A stretch of DNA of 30,094 nucleotides from Caldilineaceae bacterium (GTDB lineage Bacteria > Chloroflexota > Anaerolineae > Caldilineales > Caldilineaceae): NCBI GenBank assembly GCA_020634755.1, contig JACKBC010000063.1, forward strand, positions 1 to 30,094, in the 5' to 3' direction. Every line of letters begins with the position of its first letter. Positions within the stretch are counted from its first letter, which is position 1. The notes under the pieces were generated by a model, which searched no databases, was not told where the DNA came from, and saw nothing but the letters and a program-made list of their open reading frames with translations. Positions 25,101 through 30,094 of this stretch are shown here, in pieces. The position numbers and the translations under genes were made by a program.

Positions 25101-25761
25101 AGTCATTGAATTGACGGCTCCGCTGACCATCATCGAGCGTGAAATCCAAGCCGGCGATGCGCCCAACAGCTTTGTGTCTGTTAGCGCGTGGCTGCCCGGC
25201 ACCGAGCGTTTCATACCCAAGCATCTACTCACCAGTCTGTCCGATGCCGTGCTTGTGTCCGACCAGGCCGAGATAGCTGTTGCTGTTGCACATAAACAAC
25301 TGACGATTATCATACAGCCAGATCAGCGTCGCTACGCCCCTGGCAGCCACGCGGCCTTTGACATACAGGTGATAGATAGCAATGGGGTGCCTACCGCGGC
25401 TGAACTTGCTATTGCACTGGTAGATGCAGATACACTTATGCTGGGGCCAGAGTTATCCCCTTCGATCTATCGCACCTTTTATGGAAAACGGCCGCACCTG
25501 GTGGAGAGCTATGATGGGCTGGCATTAACACGCTGGTTTTATGGCATAGATGGTGGCGGCGAGAGCCCTCCCATCAATCTGCACAGCTTGGGGGCGGAGA
25601 CGTTATTGTGGTTGCCAATTAAGCGCACGGACATAAACGGCAGCATAAATGTGTCGGTCAACTTGCCCAATCGCGCCGCTAATCTGCGCCTGACCATGGT
25701 TGCCATAACAGGCAGCGATACGCTGGTAGGTCAAGCTTCGATCCCGATTGAAATTCGATGA
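22198..25761 (+). CDS. Alpha-2-macroglobulin-like surface protein lacking the thioester half
   Basis: A 1187-residue exported protein. The signal peptide is MWRRIIFTLALCGIMLIAAM to about residue 27. Three SbsA-type Ig-like modules follow (about 55-345; repeated phrases ITVEFEDTVNRQAIAKQL, ITISFGYRMDRSSVEKAL, VHIAFDRAMDWQSVARAL). A macroglobulin MG2-type domain begins at about 568 with VTDRPLYRPGDTLYFKAIIR, with further MG-like domains and the A2M-type domain at the end (WLPIKRTDINGSINVSVNLP...LRLTMVAITGSDTLVGQA). In complete bacterial macroglobulins a Cys-Gly-Glu-Gln thioester domain and receptor-like domain follow; here the frame simply stops. So it is a short form or a truncated gene. ATG 22198 is supported by TCGGAGG five bases upstream. 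The gene is visibly more A/T-rich than its neighbours, with many ATA and TAT codons, which hints at transfer. Confidence 0.85.
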   Translation: MWRRIIFTLALCGIMLIAAMSLPVLGVPRAAPESGSAVQQSPLPTPGLPIPKPLPVVIMSQPNIWSTWLNTSEITVEFEDTVNRQAIAKQLTIEPALKYTLEWQEQTLHIIRKGPLTPDITYHLTIRNVIDHSINSSPAPDFRLALIAPQVVHANSYTSYEQGSEITISFGYRMDRSSVEKALRIEPAAPGILRWSADNSLLTITPDAPLIPNIIYRVYFVGALREQAGYLLPTPESQEFVTQAAIVSSYGSGERINPDQPVHIAFDRAMDWQSVARALSMHPVLPLDISWQDDTLILLPIQGYFDENRTYTFTVGVNALDADGRPILTEPFTWHVQTENFQSSNMLGYGPHLQIVNAGGRRAIQYKIEQDSAYIPVTLYKLSAARFLEHYISTINREVGWTDLPMSTAPLPIVAEWREEPLPSSEQSSDPFWPELLLPNDIAAGFYLLQLGAELRGEQMIVILTHNVIALKRDAKQISGWVTDIDGGSVANAAITMYTVDGAIAAQSQSNVDGLFQMPVASETPLILFAQVGEDTTAVGLASAWRSHDGQWPFWWRSQPRARAYAVHIVTDRPLYRPGDTLYFKAIIRQDDDGILSMPQLGANCVVTIRDGENRIQQSQEVRIYDMGAISGAFLLDSESTVDAFTTGDYTLEVSVDGEIHRQLFGIEEKPAPEIDVTIQTLDKAGAPSNHFIKGDLITLAVNVRTQSGDLVANQRVEIQSYFARSTSVQLDSNAVFGWYPKPRVIVGRTDANGYFTTTVAASGAGNPIPISQESPSLRYDWVAFQAIVEDDARQTVHALTGIQVDNGEEIITLEPMGRIQQVGQPFPIHITVKTLTGEAVTQRVLNLVLVRQVFDDPNNAGGEEMQRLQLKSDGAGEILTQLRVDDAGYYELRAVARAPLLYEVRASSWLWVASDKAVWPLRAGTQLHIVPDRDEYMVGDVARFAIESQMSGPALLTFERGRTRRAEVIELTAPLTIIEREIQAGDAPNSFVSVSAWLPGTERFIPKHLLTSLSDAVLVSDQAEIAVAVAHKQLTIIIQPDQRRYAPGSHAAFDIQVIDSNGVPTAAELAIALVDADTLMLGPELSPSIYRTFYGKRPHLVESYDGLALTRWFYGIDGGGESPPINLHSLGAETLLWLPIKRTDINGSINVSVNLPNRAANLRLTMVAITGSDTLVGQASIPIEIR

Positions 25762-25785
25762 TCCGATTGGTCTTCAATTTATAGG

Positions 25786-26739
25786 CTACGCATTCACCAT
25801 CCGCCAGCACTGGTGAATGCGCGTGTTGCGAAAATCCTCGGGCAGCGAATTGGGGGTCAGCTCTTCAATGTTTAAATTCGATGGCAGCGCGCGTGCCTCC
25901 AGCGCAAAGCGGCGGGCGTTGGTGCTAAAGTAGAGCACGCCGCCCGCGTCCAGCAAGTTGACGCAATCGGCAATCAGCGCGGGGTGGTCGCGCACCACAT
26001 CGAACGAACTTTGGGCCATGCGTTTGGAATTGCTAAAGGTGGGCGGGTCGCAGACAATCAGATCATAGCGGGCGCGGCGCGGGCGCTCTTCCTGCAGAAA
26101 GGCCAAACAGTCTGCTTGCACAACCCGGTGATCGGCGCTTTCGGCAAACCCATTGTGGGCGAAGTTGCGCCGCGTCCAGTCGCAATAGGTTTGGTTCAAA
26201 TCCACTGTAGTAGTGGCATCAGCGCCGCCGGCCAAGGCATAGCAGGTGAACGAGCCGGTGTAGGCAAAGAGATTGAGCACGCGTTTGCCCTGTGCTTCCG
26301 ACCGCACGCGTGCGCGCGTATTGCGGTGATCTAAAAAGAGGCCGGTGTCCAAGTAGTCGCTGAGATTCACCTCAAAATGCAGCCCTTGTTCCGCCACAAT
26401 GCGCACATGTCCACTTTGGTCCAGCCGTTCGTATTGGCTATTGCCAAGCTGCCGCTGGCGCTCCTTGACAAAGAGCTGGGCGCGCGTCAGCTCCAACCCC
26501 TCTTGAATTTGGGACAGCGCCTGCTGACGAAATTCAGCCGCTTGGGCATCGGTTTCATCGCGCGTGCGCTCGTAGAGCCAGACCACGGCTTCCCCATCAT
26601 ACCAATCCACAATCAGCGGATACTCGGGAATATCTCTTTCGTATAGTCGATAGCAGGTGATATCGCTGCGCCGCGCCCACTTGCGCAGATGACGCTGGCG
26701 CTTGCGCAGCCGGTTAGTCAGTATATGATCGGTGGTCAT
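25786..26739 (-). CDS. rlmK: 23S rRNA (guanine-N7) methyltransferase, RlmK-type, stand-alone
   Basis: A 317-residue SAM-dependent methyltransferase that matches the C-terminal (RlmK) half of the E. coli RlmKL fusion along its whole length: NRLRKRQRHLRKWARRSDIT, CYRLYERDIPEYPLIVDWY, RQLGNSQYERL, NLSDYLDTGLFLDHR, then motif I LNLFAYTGSFT (155-165), TTTVDLNQTY, and motif IV DPPTFSNSKR (231-240). RlmK methylates G2069 of 23S rRNA at N7 in E. coli. The N-terminal RlmL (m2G2445) domain with THUMP is absent, and no separate RlmL is seen in the window. It starts 32 bases after the glutamine amidotransferase terminator, and its 3' end meets the macroglobulin-like gene with a 24-base gap. The specificity is inferred from similarity; rRNA Cys methyltransferases such as RlmI are less alike. 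Confidence 0.85.
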   Translation of the reverse strand: MTTDHILTNRLRKRQRHLRKWARRSDITCYRLYERDIPEYPLIVDWYDGEAVVWLYERTRDETDAQAAEFRQQALSQIQEGLELTRAQLFVKERQRQLGNSQYERLDQSGHVRIVAEQGLHFEVNLSDYLDTGLFLDHRNTRARVRSEAQGKRVLNLFAYTGSFTCYALAGGADATTTVDLNQTYCDWTRRNFAHNGFAESADHRVVQADCLAFLQEERPRRARYDLIVCDPPTFSNSKRMAQSSFDVVRDHPALIADCVNLLDAGGVLYFSTNARRFALEARALPSNLNIEELTPNSLPEDFRNTRIHQCWRMVNA

Positions 26740-26770
26740 GCAATTATTATAACCACAGGCTACTCAAAGA

Positions 26771-26803
26771 AGAAGTCCGACTTTTTACAAAAGTCGGACT
26801 TCT
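26771..26803 (-). terminator. Rho-independent terminator of the amidotransferase gene
   Basis: AGAAGTCCGACTTTT (26771-26785) and its exact complement (26789-26803) form a perfect 15-bp stem with a three-base loop. On the minus strand the stem is followed by TCTTTG. It is 67 bases after the amidotransferase stop at 26870 and 32 bases before the rlmK start at 26739, so the two genes are separate transcription units. Confidence 0.8.
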
Positions 26804-26869
26804 AACGGGTTTGCCAATGTGGGCAGATTTGTGAATAGAGCAAATCTGCGCAATCTACGGTTGACTTTC

Positions 26870-27616
26870 TCAGTTTCGCCAGTGGCTGCGTGCGGCTTGC
26901 AGGAAATCGTCAAAAATGGCGGCGTTGCGTGCGTCGTTTTTGAGCAGCTCTTCGGGGTGCCACTGGAAGCCCAGCGCAAAGATGTGAGACTGGGCCGCCA
27001 GCGCTTCGGGCAGACCGTCTTCGGACGTGGCCATGACCTGCAAGCCCGCGCCCACATCGGCCACACCTTGATAGTGCATAGAGTTGACCGACAGCATGTC
27101 GCCAAAGATACCGTGCAGATAGCAGCCTTCGGCAATGGAGACGTTGTGGCTAATCCGGTCACGCTTGTAGTGCGGAAAGATGTAGTCGTGCTTAATGCCA
27201 GACCCGTGGTTGCGCAAATCGCGATGCAGCGTGCCGCCACACGCCACATTCATCACCTGGATGCCGCGACAGACGCCCAGCATGGGCATATTTTCATCCA
27301 GCGCCCAGCGCGTCAGCGTCAGCTCGACCCAGTCACGCTCCAGGTCGCTGGTGTCCAGCACTTCGCGCGAGCCTTTTTCGTACAGGCGGGGTGCAATGTC
27401 GCTACCGCCACCCAAGAAGAGCCCATCAATGCGCTGAAAGATGCCGCGCAGGCTGGTCGTGTCTAGTCCCAGCGGAATCAAAATCGGGATGGCGCCCACT
27501 TTTTGCAGCGTGGAAATATAGCTCTGATTAATTCCGCTCAGCGGCACACCCGAATAAACTTGCGAAACGTCGCTCCAGGTCGGGATACCAATCATTGGCC
27601 GTAATTCACTCATCAT
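26870..27616 (-). CDS. Class I glutamine amidotransferase-like hydrolase (gamma-Glu-GABA hydrolase, peptidase C26 type)
   Basis: A 248-residue protein of the PuuD/peptidase C26 group. These enzymes hydrolyse gamma-glutamyl amides, such as gamma-glutamyl-GABA in putrescine catabolism, using a Cys-His-Glu triad. The nucleophile elbow is LGVCRGIQVMN with Cys116, and the His-Glu pair is His220 and Glu222 in GFQWHPEE. The N-terminal start PMIGIPTW and DGLFLGGGSDIAPRLYEK are typical of the subgroup. The stretch SVNSMHYQGV matches the usual H-Q motif. No putrescine-pathway genes are nearby, so the actual amide is unknown. ATG codons at 27616 and 27613 are equally possible starts; no strong ribosome binding site helps. 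A clear terminator follows at 26771-26803. Confidence 0.87.
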   Translation of the reverse strand: MMSELRPMIGIPTWSDVSQVYSGVPLSGINQSYISTLQKVGAIPILIPLGLDTTSLRGIFQRIDGLFLGGGSDIAPRLYEKGSREVLDTSDLERDWVELTLTRWALDENMPMLGVCRGIQVMNVACGGTLHRDLRNHGSGIKHDYIFPHYKRDRISHNVSIAEGCYLHGIFGDMLSVNSMHYQGVADVGAGLQVMATSEDGLPEALAAQSHIFALGFQWHPEELLKNDARNAAIFDDFLQAARSHWRN

Positions 27617-27703
27617 ACCTAACTCATCTTTCTAAAAAATTTCAGACGCTCTACCTTACATTAATCGATGCTAAACGTCAAAATCCTGCTGACAAATGTT
27701 ACA

Positions 27704-27890
27704 ATTATTAGTAGATTGCAACGATGTTGGCGATATAGGCGTCGGTCGCAATTGTTGAATCCGACTTTATCTCTGGCCATTGCGTTCTACTGATTATCTA
27801 TACATCGCAACGATGTTGGCGATATAGGCGTCGGTCTCAATTGTTGAATCCAGCCCCGTCTCTTGCCATTGCGCTCTACTGATTATTTGA
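27704..27890. repeat. Hairpin repeat element, tandem copies 2 and 3 (89-base period)
   Basis: GCAACGATGTTGGCGATATA starts at 27718 and again at 27807, exactly 89 bases apart. Both units continue with GGCGTCGGTC, CAATTGTTGAATCC, GCCATTGCG, and CTACTGATTAT. In copy 2 AGTAGA (27710-27715) pairs with TCTACT (27786-27791), and GCAA with TTGC just inside. GTCGG/CCGAC forms an inner hairpin. The single relative is copy 1 at 15027-15125. There is no spacer variation of the CRISPR kind and no coding frame. Confidence 0.85.
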
Positions 27891-27900
27891 AAAGCGCTGT

Positions 27901-27928
27901 TTGCCAATTCAGCCAGTTAACATACAAT
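27901..27928 (+). promoter_or_regulatory. Promoter of the SDR pair
   Basis: TTGCCA (27901-27906), a 16-base spacer and TACAAT (27923-27928), each with 5 of 6 consensus matches. The transcript would start near 27935, leaving a leader of about 180 bases before the ATG at 28119. It lies directly after hairpin repeat copy 3. Confidence 0.55.
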
Positions 27929-27964
27929 AGACATTATCGGCAAAATGAACATTTGAAATACGGT

Positions 27965-27994
27965 ACGCGGATGGACGCTGATTTACGCAGATTT
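27965..27994. repeat. Three 10-base tandem units in the SDR leader
   Basis: ACGCGGATGG, ACGCTGATTT and ACGCAGATTT follow one another directly. I have the impression that this degenerate ACGCNGATNN pattern is common in intergenic DNA of several bacterial groups. Besides this, 27617-27700 and 27995-28100 hold nothing that I recognise except the SDR ribosome binding site. Confidence 0.55.
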
Positions 27995-28118
27995 TTCAGA
28001 GAAGTCTGGGTGTTTATCTGCATACCTTATTTTATCTAGTTGAACACAAAAAATCACCCAAAATTTCTATCAATTTGGGCAATTCCACCATCAACTTGGA
28101 CAAGAAAGGACAAATCCA

Positions 28119-28916
28119 ATGAAGCTGCAAGGCAAGGTGGCGCTGGTGACGGGCGGGGCGCGCGGGCTGGGCCGCGCCTATGTGCTGCATCTGGCCAAAC
28201 TGGGCGCGCACGTCGTGATTAACGATGTGGACCTCAACGCGGCCGCCGAATATGACGAAGCACTGGGCGCCGAAAGCGTTATGGCCGAAGTGGAAGCGCT
28301 GGGCGTGCGGGCGCTGGGCGTCCAGGCCGACGTGACCGATAAGGCGCAGGTGGACGGCATGTTTGAAGAGGCGCTTTCCACCTTTGGCCGCGTGGATATT
28401 CTGGTCAATAATGCTGGTGGCGCACTGCACACGCCGCCGCAGAACGCCGCCTCCAATGCGCCGGAAGAGCACTATCGCTACATTATGGACATCAACCTCA
28501 ACGGTACTATCTTTTGCTGCCAGGCCGCCAGCCGACCCATGATGGCGCAGCGCAGTGGCAAAATCGTCAATGTGTCGTCGCAGGCTGGGCTGTGGAGCGG
28601 GCGCACGGGCAACGGCATGGCCTACAAAGTGGCCAAGGCCGGCATCATCCACTACACGCGCATCTTAGCTGCTGAGCTGGGCCCCTATAACGTTAACGTC
28701 AACTGCATTGCGCCCGGCTGGATCCTCTCTTCGCGCGCGGTGGCCGGTGGGCGCAACAGCGACGAAACGCGCGCCCGTTTGGAGCCTGAGATTCCGCTGC
28801 GGCGGATGGGCGTGCCGGAAGATTGCGCCAAAGTGGTCGAATTCCTGGTCACCGACCTGTCCGACTACGTTACTGGTCAATGCATCCCCGTCTGCGGCGG
28901 CTATGTGGCTTTTTAA
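28119..28916 (+). CDS. Short-chain dehydrogenase/reductase (SDR) 1
   Basis: A 265-residue classical SDR using NAD(P)(H). The cofactor motif is TGGARGLGR (11-19), followed by Asp36 in INDVD, which favours NAD. NNAG is at 97-100, and the catalytic Ser-Tyr-Lys set is Ser153/154 in NVSSQAG, Tyr169 and Lys173 in MAYKVAKAG. The C-terminal PGWILSSRAVAGG and YVTGQCIPVCGGY are normal SDR features. Substrate is unknown. ATG 28119 has AAAGGA eight bases ahead. The next SDR begins 20 bases after its stop, so the two are an operon and may carry out successive or alternative oxidoreductions of the same compound. It is not closely similar to its neighbour, so a recent tandem duplication is unlikely. Confidence 0.9.
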   Translation: MKLQGKVALVTGGARGLGRAYVLHLAKLGAHVVINDVDLNAAAEYDEALGAESVMAEVEALGVRALGVQADVTDKAQVDGMFEEALSTFGRVDILVNNAGGALHTPPQNAASNAPEEHYRYIMDINLNGTIFCCQAASRPMMAQRSGKIVNVSSQAGLWSGRTGNGMAYKVAKAGIIHYTRILAAELGPYNVNVNCIAPGWILSSRAVAGGRNSDETRARLEPEIPLRRMGVPEDCAKVVEFLVTDLSDYVTGQCIPVCGGYVAF

Positions 28917-28936
28917 AATAAACCAAAGGAGAAATT

Positions 28937-29767
28937 ATGCGACTTGCAGGAAAAGTGGCCATTGTGGCCGGCGCGGGCTGGGGCGGTATTGGTGCGGCCA
29001 CGGCCTATCGTTTTGCCCAAGAAGGCGCCAAATTGGTTATCAATGCGCTGGAAGGTGAGGACCGGCTGCAGGAGACAGTAGCGCAGATCCGCGCCATGGG
29101 GGGCCAGGTGGAAGCGGTGGCGGGTACCGTGGCCGAAGCGAATACTTGGCAAAAATTAGTAGAGACCGCGTTGACGCGCTATGGACAGCTCAATATTCTG
29201 ATGCACAACGCCGCGCAGGCGACGATTAAGCCCGTCATTGATATGGAGCAAGAAGAGTGGCGCGGCTCGTTTGACGTGACGGTGGGCGGGCCGTGGCTGG
29301 GCGCCAAACATTGCATTCCGCCCATGATCGAAGCCGGCGGTGGCGCCATCGTTTTTACCTCTACCGTCAATTCCTTGATTACCAACCCACATTTTGGCGC
29401 GTATAGCTCATCCAAAGCCGCGCTCAACGGCTTGACGCGCAGCCTGGCCATGGAATATGGTCGTTCGGGCATTCGCTGCAACGCCATTGCGCCGGGGCTG
29501 ATCGTGGGCGCGCGCCAGGAAGCCGCCATGGCCGCCGACCCGCTGGAAGACCAAATGAACCGTGACTGCTACCCCATTGGGCGCTACGGCCGGCCCGAAG
29601 ACATTGCCAACGTGGCGCTCTTTCTGGCTTCGGATGAAGCCGCCTTTGTCACCGGCACTGTGCTCGTTGCCGACGGCGGCCTCACGCTGCAATCGCCCGA
29701 GGCGCTGGTACGTCCCTCGTTTCGCCAGCGCTGGCGCGAGGATGTGCTGGTTCCGCAGCCAAAGTAG
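28937..29767 (+). CDS. Short-chain dehydrogenase/reductase (SDR) 2
   Basis: A 276-residue classical SDR. The cofactor loop AGAGWGGIG (11-19) has Ala in place of the usual first Thr and a Trp within the loop, as in a subset of the family. HNAA at 90-93 replaces NNAG. The catalytic residues are Ser142 in FTSTVNS, Tyr156 and Lys160 in YSSSKAA. GRYGRPEDIANVALFLASDEA and FVTGTVLVADGGLTL are the typical C-terminal elements, and a 20-residue tail (SPEALVRPSFRQRWREDVLV) follows. ATG 28937 has a strong AAAGGAG six bases upstream. It is co-transcribed with SDR 1. The altered cofactor motif may affect NAD versus NADP preference, and the substrate cannot be told from sequence. Confidence 0.9.
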   Translation: MRLAGKVAIVAGAGWGGIGAATAYRFAQEGAKLVINALEGEDRLQETVAQIRAMGGQVEAVAGTVAEANTWQKLVETALTRYGQLNILMHNAAQATIKPVIDMEQEEWRGSFDVTVGGPWLGAKHCIPPMIEAGGGAIVFTSTVNSLITNPHFGAYSSSKAALNGLTRSLAMEYGRSGIRCNAIAPGLIVGARQEAAMAADPLEDQMNRDCYPIGRYGRPEDIANVALFLASDEAAFVTGTVLVADGGLTLQSPEALVRPSFRQRWREDVLVPQPK

Positions 29768-29868
29768 GACAGGGTATCCTTTTCCGCCCACAGTGGGACT
29801 TATTTGTAGAAGGCCTTCAAATGAACGTGAACCGGAATTAATTTAGGCAACCAAGAGGACAATCTCGC

Positions 29869-30094
29869 ATGCATGCGGAACTGCCGGCGCTGGTGCGGGC
29901 GGCGCAGGACGGAGACAAAGAGGCGTTTGGCCAGATCGTGGGGCGCTTTCAAGACATGGCGTTTGCCAGTGCGTATGCGCTGCTGGGCAACGCCATGATG
30001 GCCCAAGACGCGGCCCAAGATGCCTTTGTGGACGCCTTTCGCACGCTGCATCTACTGCGCGAACCGGCGGCTTTTCCCGGCTGGTTCCGGCGCA
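29869..30094 (+). CDS. ECF-type sigma factor, N-terminal part (cut by window end)
   Basis: The frame opens with ATG at 29869 and runs off the window after 75 codons. The sequence LPALVRAAQDGDKEAFGQIV, then MAFASAYALLGNAMMAQDAA and QDAFVDAFRTLHLLREPAAF PGWFRR (split by me for length) is sigma region 2: core-binding helix, then the D-A-x-Q-D-A-F motif and the -10 recognition helix ending at W-F-R-R. AGAGGA lies nine bases before the ATG. A second ATG at 29873 is out of frame with this protein. Region 4 and any anti-sigma gene lie outside the window, so the ECF group cannot be given. The 101-base gap after the SDR stop has only the short palindrome GAAGGCCTTC (29809-29818). Confidence 0.87.
   Translation, partial: MHAELPALVRAAQDGDKEAFGQIVGRFQDMAFASAYALLGNAMMAQDAAQDAFVDAFRTLHLLREPAAFPGWFRR

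Noticed and set aside
27704..27890. Possible small CRISPR array
   Set aside because: The tandem units are about 89 bases long with no distinct spacer; similarity extends across the whole unit, there are only two units, and no cas gene is near.
28119..29767. Recent tandem duplication of the two SDR genes
   Set aside because: The cofactor loops, NNAG versus HNAA motifs and C-terminal tails differ too much; they are separate members of the family.

Overview
The window looks like a chromosomal segment of a GC-rich member of the Chloroflexota, most likely an Anaerolineae or Caldilineae-type organism. This is an inference from the mixture of genes rather than from a marker: secreted proteins with long Thr/Pro linkers (TPT, ATATP) ending in a short hydrophobic LPLI motif, an alpha-2-macroglobulin-like surface protein, a DinG with an N-terminal exonuclease, an ADHFE1-type transhydrogenase, and many intergenic palindromes. 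There is no rRNA, tRNA, CRISPR, prophage or transposase gene that I can support.

Layout. 1-2350 (+): the tail of an unidentified enzyme, a TIM-barrel sugar isomerase/epimerase-like protein and a D-2-hydroxyacid dehydrogenase, closed by a perfect 23-bp bidirectional terminator. 2420-6509: a carbon-metabolism block with hydroxyacid-oxoacid transhydrogenase (-), a citrate synthase with a fused N-terminal helix-turn-helix (-), and a conventional citrate synthase (+) diverging from it. Their shared intergenic region holds a near-consensus promoter overlapped by one of two matching dyads. 6539-12628 (-): a probable operon dinG, ResB-like membrane protein, uridine kinase, GT4 glycosyltransferase, with overlapping or very close gene ends. 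12873-14983: a Nudix hydrolase and a small ArsR regulon (two SRPBCC proteins plus the ArsR repressor) in which the same GTAACT-N4-AGTTAC palindrome precedes both transcription units. 15436-18581 (+): two secreted proteins with TP-rich linkers. 18814-21887: a DUF3891-like protein (-) and the transcription accessory protein Tex (+), followed by a small ORF with a strong ribosome binding site. 22198-25761 (+): a large macroglobulin-like protein that lacks the thioester half. 25786-27616 (-): a stand-alone RlmK-type rRNA methyltransferase and a class I glutamine amidotransferase of the gamma-Glu-GABA hydrolase type. 28119-29767 (+): two tandem short-chain dehydrogenases. 29869-end (+): the start of an ECF sigma factor.

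The most interesting material is regulatory or repetitive. (1) The HTH-citrate synthase fusion faces a second citrate synthase across an operator-like region, which suggests an enzyme that may regulate its paralogue. (2) An approximately 89-bp hairpin element occurs once near 15030 and twice in tandem near 27718. (3) Multi-hairpin palindromic elements lie near 270, 12735 and 13433. (4) A family of GTGCGTATTGCGTG-type inverted repeats sits upstream of three genes and at one of them forms the promoter spacer. (5) A two-site ArsR regulon can be read directly from the sequence. Family assignments come from recognising conserved motifs by eye; no database search was run.
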